Shown here piece after piece: positions 1 through 9,137 of a stretch of 64,000 nt of DNA. The translations under genes and the position numbers were made by a program. The stretch's first letter is position 1. Every line of letters begins with the position of its first letter. The notes under the pieces were generated by a model that saw only the letters and a list, made by a program, of their open reading frames with translations, was not told where the DNA came from and did no database searches. This stretch comes from Paenibacillus ehimensis NBRC 15659 (GTDB lineage: Bacteria; Bacillota; Bacilli; Paenibacillales; NBRC-103111), in assembly GCF_004000785.1 (NCBI RefSeq), contig NZ_BILX01000007.1:97660-161659 (forward strand), written 5' to 3'.

Positions 1-1743
1 GCGGGCATCGTCGTGTGCTTATTGCTGCCGGCTGTCGTTTCCTTTTTTGTTTCCAACTGGTTTACGCAGGACGTGATGAAAGAGCAAGTAGCCGGAAACT
101 CGCAGGAATCGTTAAAGATTGTGGACCAGTACGTAGGGAATCAACTGGATCGGATGCTGTATATTTTGAATCTGCTGCAGTTTGATCCGGACCTGCATTT
201 ATTCGTTACCGAGCTCGGCCAGATGGACCCGCTCCGCCAGCCGTACGAAACTGTTCAAACCAAGCTTAAGCTGAACAAAAGGCTGGACGCCATTCTCGCT
301 TCCTTCGATCCGCTGTATTTGACGATTCTTTTGCCGAATGGGGACTTTTGGGCCAATTACAGCAGCTTTGACTTCGACCCGAAGCAATTGTTCGACAAGC
401 CTTGGTACCAGGAAACGAGCGAATTGGCGCATTATCAGACCCGCTGGGTGGGCGGGGAACCGAACTATGTGCGCAATACGGATGGCGTCCGCCACCCTTA
501 CGTCCTTACGCTCGCCAAGTCTATTCGCTCCGGCGATCAGCTCAGAGCGGTGGCTGTCGTCAGTCTGGATGCGGCCGCTTTGCAAAAGCTGTTTTCCAGC
601 TCGAAGAAGGAAGAGACGCTTCTCATTACGGACCGGGAAGGCCGGATCGTATTCGACAAGGAGATGGACCGTATCGGCACGCTGTTTCCGTTTCGCGACC
701 AATTGCCATCCGAAGGACAGGCCAGCTTGATCGAGGTCGACGGCGAAGCCAATCTTCTCATCGCGGAAGAGCTCAATCCGCAATGGCGGCTCGTCAGCAT
801 GAGTCCTTATAAGCAGGCGTCCAAGCCGATCCAGGCGATTCGCCGCATCGATTTTCTTGTTCAAACACTGTGTTTAAGTGTGTTCGCCGGAGTTCTGCTC
901 TATTGGACAGGAGCTTTGACCACCCCCATTCGAAGGCTGGCGCAGACCGTAGTCCGCATCGAATCCGGGCATCTGGGCGAACGATCCGGTATCCGGGGCC
1001 GGGACGAGGTAGGCCGGCTTGGGTTTGTCTTCGACCGGATGCTGGATCGGATCGAGACGATGGTCCAAAGCATCATCCGCGAGCAAGAGCATAAACGAAA
1101 AGCGGAGCTGGCCATGCTTCAGGCTCAAATCAATCCGCATTTTTTATTTAATATTTTGAACTCGATCCGCATGAGAATTCTGCTGCGCGGAGACGCGGAA
1201 AATGCGGACCTCATCAGTTCTTTGTCTTCGCTGCTGAGAATGACGATTAACCGCAACAACGAGTTCATCAGCTTGCATGAAGAGATCGAGATGATTGGGC
1301 AGTATGTCCGGCTGATTAATGTCCGGCTCGGAGACCGGCTTCATTTGAAGCTGTCGATCGCTTCGGACGCCGTGCTGGCGGAAGTGCCCCGGTTTGTGCT
1401 GCAGCCGATCATCGAGAACGCTTATCTGCATGGATTCGCCCGCAAAGGAGGAACGATCACGATTCATGCCCACCTGCTGGCAGACGGACGTCTGAACATC
1501 GCGGTTGCGGATTCCGGCGTCGGGATCCCGATGGAGCGGCTGGAAAGGCTTCGCGCCGATTTGCGGGGAGGAGAGGAAGCGAAGGAACGGGCGTCCGCGG
1601 GGCTGTCGGGCATTGGGCTCCGAAACGTTTATGAGCGGCTTCGGCTCATCTATAAGGAGCAGTGTTCTTTTGTCATGGATTCCGAGCTGGGCCAAGGCAC
1701 GACCGTGACCTTGATTGTACCGCAGCAGCGAGAGGAGGAGTAA
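1..1743 (+). CDS. YesM-type sensor histidine kinase, 5' end cut by window
   Basis: Membrane sensor kinase that should phosphorylate the response regulator encoded next to it. The frame is open from base 1 and the first visible residues are already hydrophobic (first membrane helix), so the true start lies upstream. A large extracellular sensor region is followed by a second membrane helix (about visible residues 282-305), a HAMP segment, the His_kinase family phosphoacceptor region with QINPHFLFN (His about residue 380), and an ATPase domain with N box ENAYLHG, DSGVGIP and a GIGLRNVYERL glycine box. This order is that of the YesM/LytS-like kinases of Paenibacillus, which usually control uptake or breakdown of polysaccharides. 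It ends 3 bp before the regulator gene, so the two are co-transcribed. The stimulus is unknown. Confidence 0.93.
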   Translation, partial: AGIVVCLLLPAVVSFFVSNWFTQDVMKEQVAGNSQESLKIVDQYVGNQLDRMLYILNLLQFDPDLHLFVTELGQMDPLRQPYETVQTKLKLNKRLDAILASFDPLYLTILLPNGDFWANYSSFDFDPKQLFDKPWYQETSELAHYQTRWVGGEPNYVRNTDGVRHPYVLTLAKSIRSGDQLRAVAVVSLDAAALQKLFSSSKKEETLLITDREGRIVFDKEMDRIGTLFPFRDQLPSEGQASLIEVDGEANLLIAEELNPQWRLVSMSPYKQASKPIQAIRRIDFLVQTLCLSVFAGVLLYWTGALTTPIRRLAQTVVRIESGHLGERSGIRGRDEVGRLGFVFDRMLDRIETMVQSIIREQEHKRKAELAMLQAQINPHFLFNILNSIRMRILLRGDAENADLISSLSSLLRMTINRNNEFISLHEEIEMIGQYVRLINVRLGDRLHLKLSIASDAVLAEVPRFVLQPIIENAYLHGFARKGGTITIHAHLLADGRLNIAVADSGVGIPMERLERLRADLRGGEEAKERASAGLSGIGLRNVYERLRLIYKEQCSFVMDSELGQGTTVTLIVPQQREEE

Positions 1744-1746
1744 GGG

Positions 1747-3363
1747 ATGTATACCGTCTTTGTTGTCGACGACGATCTTCCGGTTTTGCAATATCTGAAG
1801 GAATCGCTGCCATGGGAAGCGGTTCAATGCCGGTTGGGCGGCTGCTTTCAAGATCCGGAGGAAGCGCTATCTGCTGCCGGGGAAGCGCAGGTGGATATTC
1901 TGGTGACGGACATCGGGATGCCGGGAATGGACGGGATGGCGCTGATCCGGGCGATGCGCGCGCTGCATCCGGGGCTCAAGGTCGTCATTCTCTCGTGTCA
2001 CGACGAATTTGATTATGCCCGACAAGCGCTCAAGCTTCATGTGACCGATTATGTGCTGAAAGAAACGATGACGGCCGGACTGATCGGAGATTTGCTTAAG
2101 CAGATGAAGGAGGTGCTTGATGCGGAGAGAAGCTCGGAAGCCGAGAAACGGGACATGGAAGCGAAGGTGAAGCAGAACGACAGCTTGCTTCGGCAAGCCT
2201 TCATGCTCCAGACCATACAGAGTCCCCTTCTTGATGTCAAGGAATGGGAGCGGCGGGCGCAGGAATACGGGATCGGCTTTTCCCAAGGGGAGTGGGTGCC
2301 GGTGCTGGCCTTTCCCGATCGTCCCCGGGAAGCGGTCGCGCGGTTTCGTACCCCCGAGCTGCTGCGGGATACGGCGGAGAATATATTGGCGGAAGCGCTC
2401 GGCACCGGAGCCTGCAAGGTGTTCCCTTACCAGCAGGGGGAGCTGCTGCTGCTGTTTCCTTTTTCCTCCGAACATCGCATCGGGAGCTGGAAGCAGGTGG
2501 AGGAGCTGCTTCGTACCCAGCAAAAGTGCCTGCTTCAATACGCGAAAGTGTCTTATTCGTTTATAGTCGGGCTGCCCTGCAAGGAGCCGCTCCGTCTCAA
2601 GGAGAACCTCGCGGCGCTCGTCGAGCTGGGAAAAGAACGGTTTTACATGCCGCACGGATCGGTCGGACGAATCGAGCAGGCGCTGCCCGTCGGAGGCTTG
2701 GGAGATGAGCTGTTGGCCCAGTATGTACCGGCATTGGAGGATTTCCGGCAGCTTGTTCTGCAAGAGAAAACGGATTCCATCGTCTCAACCGTCGGTAAAT
2801 GGATGGGGGTTATGAGTGAAAACCGGTTTCACCCTGTGGAAGTGAAGGAATGGATGCTCAAAATCGTGCTGGAGATCCGCTTGCGGCTGAAGTCTCTTCA
2901 AATGACACAAACGAGCTTTGCCTCCGAGCTTCTGCATCATGATGTCATGGAGCTGGCCAGCCTGCAGGAGCTGGGCGAGTGGCTCCAACACTTCCTGAAC
3001 CAAGCCGTGGAGTGCGCCGGAAGGATAAGAAAGGAATCGAAGCGCCGCGAGGTGCTGGAATGCCAGCGGTTTGTCGCCAGCAAGTGGCAGGAACGGGTCG
3101 GCCTTGAGGATGCGGCCGCGCATTTGCACCTCCACCCCAACTATTTGAGCCGGTTGTTTAAACGCGAGACCGGAGAAAATTTTGTCGAGTTCGTCACCCG
3201 GACGAAGATGGAGAAAGCGCAGGAGCTTCTGGAACGGACGGACAAAACCGTCGAAGAGATCGCCGCCATGCTCTCGTATGAGAACAAAAATTATTTTACG
3301 AAGCTGTTCAAAGCCCATACCGGCGCTTTGCCGAGCGCTTACCGTTCGTCCAACAAAGGATGA
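1747..3363 (+). CDS. YesN-type response regulator with AraC DNA-binding domain
   Basis: Cytoplasmic transcription regulator of 538 residues, partner of the preceding kinase. The N-terminal receiver domain has the acidic pair at residues 8-10 (VVDDD), the phosphoacceptor Asp55 in LVTDIGMPGMDG and the conserved Lys in DYVLKE. A middle region of unknown role follows, then a C-terminal AraC pair of helix-turn-helix motifs (about 430-535; NYLSRLFKRETGENF and NYFTKLFKAHTG). ATG 1747 follows a GAGGAGGAG ribosome site inside the end of the kinase gene. By family habit it would activate nearby carbohydrate genes; the secreted beta-helix protein just downstream is a plausible target, but no operator was identified. 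Confidence 0.94.
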   Translation: MYTVFVVDDDLPVLQYLKESLPWEAVQCRLGGCFQDPEEALSAAGEAQVDILVTDIGMPGMDGMALIRAMRALHPGLKVVILSCHDEFDYARQALKLHVTDYVLKETMTAGLIGDLLKQMKEVLDAERSSEAEKRDMEAKVKQNDSLLRQAFMLQTIQSPLLDVKEWERRAQEYGIGFSQGEWVPVLAFPDRPREAVARFRTPELLRDTAENILAEALGTGACKVFPYQQGELLLLFPFSSEHRIGSWKQVEELLRTQQKCLLQYAKVSYSFIVGLPCKEPLRLKENLAALVELGKERFYMPHGSVGRIEQALPVGGLGDELLAQYVPALEDFRQLVLQEKTDSIVSTVGKWMGVMSENRFHPVEVKEWMLKIVLEIRLRLKSLQMTQTSFASELLHHDVMELASLQELGEWLQHFLNQAVECAGRIRKESKRREVLECQRFVASKWQERVGLEDAAAHLHLHPNYLSRLFKRETGENFVEFVTRTKMEKAQELLERTDKTVEEIAAMLSYENKNYFTKLFKAHTGALPSAYRSSNKG

Positions 3364-3565
3364 GACCGCCGTCTTGCGTCCGGCCCTGGGCAAACGGATT
3401 AAAAAATGAGTAAAAGTGGTATAAATCGTGCCTGTTAGGGGAGGGCCATGCCCAATAATATGGGGTTAGCGGACGGAAACGGAGGGATGAAAATGAGTGC
3501 GCTTTCTTGAAATAGCGTTCGCTAACAGCGGGAAATTATTTTAGACGAAAGGCGGGTATTTCATC

Positions 3566-5668
3566 ATGAGCCTTCCCCGTAAAAGATCAAGCTTTGCTGT
3601 ACTCCTCATTGCAGCCATGCTGCTGCACATGGCAGGAGTATTGTACGTCGCCCCTGAGCCTGCGCATGCGGCCGGAACGACTTACTATGTGGACTCGGCG
3701 GGCGGAAACGATACGAACCCAGGAACAAGCGCTTCCGCGCCATGGGCGACTTTAGCCAAAGTCAACGGCACGACATTTCAGCCCGGCGACAAAATTTTGT
3801 TCAAGTCGGGCGGCGTCTGGACCGGCCAGCTGTGGCCGAAGGGATCGGGAACGAACGGGAATCCGATTGTGATCGACAGCTACGGAAGCGGCGCCAAGCC
3901 GATTATTAACGGAGCGGGCACGAGCTATCCCGCGAACACATCGGGCGCTGTCATGCTGTACAATCAAGAATATTGGGAAATTAATAACCTCGAGGTGACC
4001 AATTTCAGCTCGTCCATTGTGTCCTCAAGGGCCGGTATTCTGGTATACAACAATCAGCCGGGCTTGAAAAACCATATTTATGTGAGAAATTGCTACGTTC
4101 ACGATGTGAATTCGGATGTGAACGGCAACAAAAACAGCGGCGGAATCATCTTCTTCGGCACGCATATTGACAAAGACGGGAAAGCTACGGTAGGCTTGCA
4201 GGCCGGATTTAACGATGTGCTGGTGGAGAACAATCATGTCGCCAATGTGACCAAGGAAGGGATCCGCACGAAATCGGATGCGGGCAACGGGTATCCGAAG
4301 ATCAGCACGAATGTCGTATTCCGGGGCAACTTTGTCGAAGAGGTGTGGGGAGACGGCATGGTGCTTGCGGAGGTGCTCTCCGGCGCTCTGGCTGAATACA
4401 ACACGGTGAAAAACCATAGCAAAACGTCTTCCGGCAATTACGCGGGCCTATGGACGCACTATACGACGGGAGCCGTCGTCCAGTTCAATGAAGTGTACGG
4501 CGGAAGCGGTGGCAACAACGACGGGGAAGCCTTCGATTCGGACAACAATTGCGTCGGAGACGTGTTTCAGTATAACTACAGCCACAATAACTCCGGCGGG
4601 CTTTTGTTGGTCATGCCAAGCGCGAGCAATTTGAAATTCAGGTACAACATCAGTGAAAACGACGGTTACCGTTCAGGCCAGGAAATCTTTTTCTATCACA
4701 GCACCAATGCCGGAAACGAAATTTACAACAATACCGTTTATGTGGGACCCAACGTGACGACCCAAATTTTTGATAACGATTCCAATATGGTCAAATTTTA
4801 TAACAATATCATTAAAGCGGACGGAACGATTACGAAGTTCGCGGAGAAGGCCTGGAGCACGTCGGCCGTATTCAAAAACAACAGCTTCTACCCGGCAACC
4901 ATCGACGACATCAATGGTCCTGCGTCGCACCCCGGTTTGGTAACGGCCGATCCGCAGCTCGTCAATCCCGGGGCCGGCGAAACGAATATCAACATGAACG
5001 ATCCGAACCGGTTGAACGGCTACAAGCTTCAGCCGACGTCGCCGCTCATTAACAGCGGGGTCTCCGTAGCCAATAACGGCGGCAGAGATTTCTGGGGCAC
5101 GGCTCTGTACAACGGCAATCCGGATATCGGCGCTTTCGAGTATGCGTCGGGCGGTCCGATCCCGCCTTCGGTAAGCTATGAGCCAATTGCCGATTCCTAT
5201 GTCAGGGACGGAGCTTACGCGGGTACGAATTACGGCACGGAGGCGACAATGATGGTCAAGGCCGACGCGTCCGGGTATGCGAGAAAATCTTATGTCAAGT
5301 TCAATTACGGAACCTTTGGCGGTTCCAGCGCAGCCTCTGCCAAAGTGAAGGTGTATGTGCCGGCCGTCAATACGGACGCTTCAAGAACGGTGAAGCTATA
5401 CGGCACCGCGGATGAAAGCTGGAGCGAGACAGGCATCACCTGGAACAACGCTCCGGCTGGTACGACACTCATTGGCAGCGTGGTCATGGGCAATACGGTC
5501 GGGACATGGTATGAATTCGATGTGACAAGCTATATTAACAGCCAAATGTCGGACAAGCTCGTGTCGTTCTTGCTGGTGAACGAAGGCGCGGCCAGCTCGA
5601 AGGGAGACGTTTCTTTCAATACCAAAGAGGCCGCGAGCAATAAGCCGCAGCTCGTATTGACGCAGTAA
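3566..5668 (+). CDS. Secreted right-handed beta-helix protein with DNRLRE-type C-terminal module
   Basis: Secreted protein of 700 residues. A signal peptide (about 1-36, ending AHAA) is followed by the motif YYVDSAGGNDTNPGTSASAPWATLAKVN typical of the start of pectate-lyase-like beta-helix proteins (only its first part is needed for recognition), then N-rich short strands to about residue 500 as in parallel beta-helix polysaccharide lyases and hydrolases. The last ~160 residues match the DNRLRE/CBM96-like beta-sandwich (YVKFNYGTFGG, SETGITWNNAP), a probable sugar-binding module. It probably acts on an acidic polysaccharide outside the cell; the substrate cannot be read from sequence. A 202-bp gap separates it from the regulator gene. 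The GTTAGCG/CGCTAAC arms at 3465-3471 and 3530-3536 could fold in its leader. Confidence 0.85.
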   Translation: MSLPRKRSSFAVLLIAAMLLHMAGVLYVAPEPAHAAGTTYYVDSAGGNDTNPGTSASAPWATLAKVNGTTFQPGDKILFKSGGVWTGQLWPKGSGTNGNPIVIDSYGSGAKPIINGAGTSYPANTSGAVMLYNQEYWEINNLEVTNFSSSIVSSRAGILVYNNQPGLKNHIYVRNCYVHDVNSDVNGNKNSGGIIFFGTHIDKDGKATVGLQAGFNDVLVENNHVANVTKEGIRTKSDAGNGYPKISTNVVFRGNFVEEVWGDGMVLAEVLSGALAEYNTVKNHSKTSSGNYAGLWTHYTTGAVVQFNEVYGGSGGNNDGEAFDSDNNCVGDVFQYNYSHNNSGGLLLVMPSASNLKFRYNISENDGYRSGQEIFFYHSTNAGNEIYNNTVYVGPNVTTQIFDNDSNMVKFYNNIIKADGTITKFAEKAWSTSAVFKNNSFYPATIDDINGPASHPGLVTADPQLVNPGAGETNINMNDPNRLNGYKLQPTSPLINSGVSVANNGGRDFWGTALYNGNPDIGAFEYASGGPIPPSVSYEPIADSYVRDGAYAGTNYGTEATMMVKADASGYARKSYVKFNYGTFGGSSAASAKVKVYVPAVNTDASRTVKLYGTADESWSETGITWNNAPAGTTLIGSVVMGNTVGTWYEFDVTSYINSQMSDKLVSFLLVNEGAASSKGDVSFNTKEAASNKPQLVLTQ

Positions 5669-5702
5669 CCTCCCTTACTCAGAGGGATTGTCAGGATCAT
5701 CG

Positions 5703-5747
5703 GGAAATAGCAGCAGCCTGCTGGATGATGGAGTCTCTGCTATTTCC
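5703..5747 (+). terminator. Hairpin after the beta-helix gene
   Basis: Perfect 10-bp inverted repeat GGAAATAGCA / TGCTATTTCC with a 25-nt loop, 35 nt after the stop codon. The 3' tail (TTGATGTTTT) is only moderately T-rich, so it may end transcription inefficiently. Confidence 0.55.
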
Positions 5748-5771
5748 TTGATGTTTTAGGAGGCTTTTCGC

Positions 5772-6835
5772 ATGAAGAAACGGATGCCGCTTTTCCTTGT
5801 GCTGCTCGCAGCTTTGTTTGTTGTAGTGATCTTCTTGTTCAAACCGTCGTCCCGCCCCGATTCATATGCGGAGGTCTTGACGATCAACGGCGAACCTGTT
5901 GTATTGGGCGAATTTGAAATGGTTCTGAAGGATCGGGTAGCGGAAGTGTACGGATATTTCATGAAACCTATGGCGTGGAAGATCGCGCGGAATTTTGGAC
6001 GACAAGCTTCAACGGAGAAATTCCAATCGAGATGGCGAAGAAAAAAACGCTGGAAAAGCTTAAAATCATAAAGACGGAGCAGCTTCTGGCCAAGCAATAC
6101 GGACTGACGGGCGATGTCAGCTACAGAAGCTTTAAAGAGAAGCTGGCCGAGGAAAACGAAAGCAGAGCAGAAGCTGTGAAGAAGGGCCAGCCAGTATTCG
6201 GCCCCCGCGAATATAGCGAGATCGCTTATTTTAACCACACCCACGATAAAATCAAACGGCTGCTTCTTGACTATGTGGCGAACCATGAAGCTCGGGCCGC
6301 GAGCGAGGCGCTGTATGCAAAGTATGAGTATATGCGAAAGAAAGGGGAACTCAAGAAGCCCGACCGTATTCGTACGCAAGTCGTTGAACTGGCTTTTGGA
6401 AGCGAAGACGGCTCCAGTTTCTTAACAAGAAGCGCCGCGATGGAGACGATGAATGGAATCCGATCCGGGCTGGCGGGCGGTAAAGATGCTTCTGAGGTTG
6501 TCCGGCAGCTTGCGGTAAACGCGTCGGTGAAGGAAAGAATATTTGACGAATCGACCTATGCTGTGGATAGCAGTGAAGAAGAAGAGAAGGTGTTTGCTGC
6601 TGTCCGAAAGCTGAAGCCGGGCGAAGTCAGCGAACGATTCGAAACGGCCGGATCGGTATTCGTCCTTCAATGTACGGACCGCACACCGGGCGGGGACCTC
6701 GGATTTGAAGATGTCCAAGACCGGCTGAAATGGAAGTACGCCGAAGAGCAGTTGGAAAAAAAGGTCATCGAGACGGCGGAAAATGCGCATCTTGTCATCC
6801 ATCCTAAGGTGTATGACGAGATTGCCGTGCGTTAG
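5772..6835 (+). pseudogene. PrsA/SurA-like peptidyl-prolyl isomerase, frameshifted
   Basis: Two overlapping frames together make one membrane-anchored foldase-like protein. The first (5772-6071) begins with a lysine-rich N terminus and a membrane helix, then matches the SurA-N-like segment (ingepvVLGEFEMVLKDRVAEVYGYF). The second frame (from about 5969) continues with YGVEDRAEFWTTSFNGEIP and runs to the stop at 6835, including the rotamase-like tail (ERFETAGSVFVLQCTDRTPGGDL). Continuity is restored if one base is missing after 5966 (Lys-Pro-Tyr-Gly-Val instead of Lys-Pro-Met-Ala-Trp). Without that base translation stops at 6071. It may be a true loss of function or a sequencing error. ATG 5772 has the ribosome site AGGAGG just upstream. 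Such proteins often sit beside secreted-enzyme genes in Paenibacillus and help their folding. Confidence 0.8.
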
Positions 6836-6969
6836 CTTGCCCCCATATGCCAATAAGTCAAAATAATGAACACATCCGGTAAAAATCATGCAAATCTTTT
6901 GCAGGCGCTCCGTGCTACGATGGTTCGTAGGAATGCAACCAGAGATGATTTTGAGGGCGGAGGGAGCTT

Positions 6970-8727
6970 ATGCTGTATCCACAATCAAGTAGTTCCAGAG
7001 CGGTGCTTTCGCTAGACGGATTTTGGAAATTTGCACCGGATGTTAACGATGACGGGGAACAACGGGGATGGCCGATTCAAGTGCCGGCCGACAGGGAAAT
7101 CGCGGTGCCGGCCAGCTGGAACGAGCAGTTTCAAGATTTGATGTACTTTTTCGGAACGGGCTGGTATGAGCGGGAGGTGGAGCTTTCCCGACAGCTTCGC
7201 ACGGAACGGATCTGGCTGCGCGTCGGCTCGGCCAATTACTTGTCGACCGTCTGGGTGAACGGGACGGAAGTCGGGCGGCATGAAGGCGCTCATCTTCCCT
7301 TCGTGTTCGAGATTACCGACCAAGTCCGTTGGGACGGCCCGAACCGCATTACGATCCGGGTGGACGCCGCCATCGCGGCCGACCGTCTTCCGCCGGGAGA
7401 CGTGGAACACGAGCAGATCGTCGGATTTAAAGGACAGTATCCGAACAATTACTACGACTTTTTTCCTTACGGCGGCATTCATCGTCCGGTGATGTTGTTT
7501 ACGACCCCGGTGTCCTTTGTCCGCGACATTCGGATTACGACGGAGATCGACGGTGCGGACGGCAAAGTCAAAGCCCGGGTCGGTCTAAGCGAAGGCTTCG
7601 AAGGAGCTTGCACCGTTAGCATACGGGGCACGCAATGCCGTTCGTCCGTGGAGATTCGTCGGGACGGAAAGGTCGGGCCTTCGGTTGTTTTTGACTACAC
7701 CGTTCCGGCGGCCAGACTTTGGTGTCCGGAGGACCCCTTCCTGTACGAATTGGAAGTCCGCTTGACGGACAGGGACGGCCAGGTGATAGATCAGTACGTG
7801 CAAGCGTTCGGCATCCGAACCGTGTCGATTCGGGGCACCGAGCTTTTGCTGAACGGCAAGCCGGTCTTTCTCACCGGCTTCGGCATGCATGAGGATTTCC
7901 CGGTACTCGGCAAAGGCATCTCGCCAGCGGTCATCGCCAAAGATTTCAACCTGCTGAGCTGGATCGGAGCGAACTCGGTCCGCACGTCGCATTATCCGTA
8001 CAGCGACGAATTTCTGAGCTATGCGGACAAGCACGGCCTGCTGGTCATCGGCGAAACGCCTTTCGTCGGCTTCGTCCGCAGCCATTATCAGGGAACCGCC
8101 ATCCTGAATAAAGCGAAGCGGGTGATCACCGAAATGATCGAACGCGATGTCAATCACCCGTGCATTATCGCCTGGAGCCTGGCGAACGAAGGAGATACGT
8201 TGGCACCGGAGGCGGATGCTTTCTATGAAGCGCTGTACAGCCATGCAAAATCGCTGGACGATACGCGCCCGGTTACGATCGTCAATTGCGTCGATGTGGA
8301 AAAGGACGTCGCGCTGAAGCATTACGACTTTGTCAGTCTCAACCGGTATCACGGCTGGTACGAGCAGGCCGGCCGCTTGGACGAAGGCTGCCGCGTGCTG
8401 GAGGAGAAGCTGGACCGCTGCTACGAGGTTCTCCGCAAGCCGGTGATGGTGACGGAGTTCGGAGCGGATGCAGTCGCCGGCGTGCATGTCGACCCGCCGG
8501 AGGTATTTTCCGAGGAGTATCAGGCGGAAATGGTTACCCGGCAGTATGAAATCATCCGGCAAAAACCGTATACGATCGGAGCTCATGTATGGTCGTTCGC
8601 CGATTTTAAGACAAGCCAGACCCCTTCGCGGGTCGTGGTCAACCGCAAGGGCGTGTTCACACGCGACCGGCAGCCGAAGCTTTCGGCGCACAAGCTGAAG
8701 GCGCTATGGAGCGGGGGAGCGCGCTGA
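6970..8727 (+). CDS. uidA: Beta-glucuronidase, glycoside hydrolase family 2
   Basis: Cytoplasmic enzyme of 585 residues that should remove terminal beta-glucuronic acid. It has the family 2 order: sugar-binding domain (1-180), immunoglobulin-like domain (180-275) and TIM barrel (275-580). The acid/base Glu407 lies in WSLANEGD and the nucleophile Glu496 in VTEFGADAVAG. The Asn558-x-Lys560 motif in VVNRKGVFTRDRQPK is the pair that recognises the glucuronate carboxylate and separates glucuronidases from galactosidases of the family. No signal peptide is seen, so it would act on imported oligosaccharides. The upstream gap (6836-6969) gives it its own transcription unit, with a GGAGGGAG ribosome site. 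It fits a uronic-acid polysaccharide role for the region together with the beta-helix protein. Confidence 0.9.
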   Translation: MLYPQSSSSRAVLSLDGFWKFAPDVNDDGEQRGWPIQVPADREIAVPASWNEQFQDLMYFFGTGWYEREVELSRQLRTERIWLRVGSANYLSTVWVNGTEVGRHEGAHLPFVFEITDQVRWDGPNRITIRVDAAIAADRLPPGDVEHEQIVGFKGQYPNNYYDFFPYGGIHRPVMLFTTPVSFVRDIRITTEIDGADGKVKARVGLSEGFEGACTVSIRGTQCRSSVEIRRDGKVGPSVVFDYTVPAARLWCPEDPFLYELEVRLTDRDGQVIDQYVQAFGIRTVSIRGTELLLNGKPVFLTGFGMHEDFPVLGKGISPAVIAKDFNLLSWIGANSVRTSHYPYSDEFLSYADKHGLLVIGETPFVGFVRSHYQGTAILNKAKRVITEMIERDVNHPCIIAWSLANEGDTLAPEADAFYEALYSHAKSLDDTRPVTIVNCVDVEKDVALKHYDFVSLNRYHGWYEQAGRLDEGCRVLEEKLDRCYEVLRKPVMVTEFGADAVAGVHVDPPEVFSEEYQAEMVTRQYEIIRQKPYTIGAHVWSFADFKTSQTPSRVVVNRKGVFTRDRQPKLSAHKLKALWSGGAR

Positions 8728-8766
8728 GTTGAAGCAAGCCCGCCAGAGCCAATTCATATAAACGCC

Positions 8767-8802
8767 AACGCCAAGCCGCAAAATATTTTGCAGCTTGGCG
8801 TT
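8767..8802 (+). terminator. Strong intrinsic terminator after beta-glucuronidase
   Basis: Perfect 10-bp arms AACGCCAAGC / GCTTGGCGTT enclosing a second palindrome (GCAAAA/TTTTGC), followed by CTTTCATT. Confidence 0.8.
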
Positions 8803-8965
8803 CTTTCATTAAGCAGCGCGAAGACAATTGTCCTATAGAATGAACGACTTCCTAGGCCATACGCAAAACGGAACCGGGCGCTTTCGAATAGAAAGTCAAA
8901 ACCCGTCCGCAAATCATGCCGAACGCCCCAAACGGATCGACGTGGTTAAACGTGAGGCAGATTAT

Positions 8966-9039
8966 TTTACTTAAAAGGAAGTATTTATATATAGACCCTT
9001 AGACTTGTACATTTTTTGTACAGATTGGGTTGATATACT
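8966..9039 (+). promoter_or_regulatory. Probable promoter region of the SLH mosaic gene
   Basis: The 335 bases between the terminator and the SLH gene hold no coding frame of note. A possible sigma-A promoter is TTTACT (8966) - 16 nt - TATATA (8988). Just downstream lies TGTACA-N5-TGTACA (9006-9022), a symmetrical element that could bind a regulator, and a second -10-like TATACT at 9034. The assignment is tentative; no start site can be chosen with confidence. Confidence 0.35.
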
Positions 9040-9137
9040 GATGTAGGCAGGGAAAATGTAGAAATCCGCCGGGTGTTGTTTTCGGCAAATGGCCGTTACA
9101 GCACCGGATGCGGAAAAGTGAGGAGGATGGATAAAGC

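Noticed and set aside
3505..3530. A cre-like sequence before the beta-helix gene
   Set aside because: The match to the CcpA consensus lacks the central TGNAA part on both strands.
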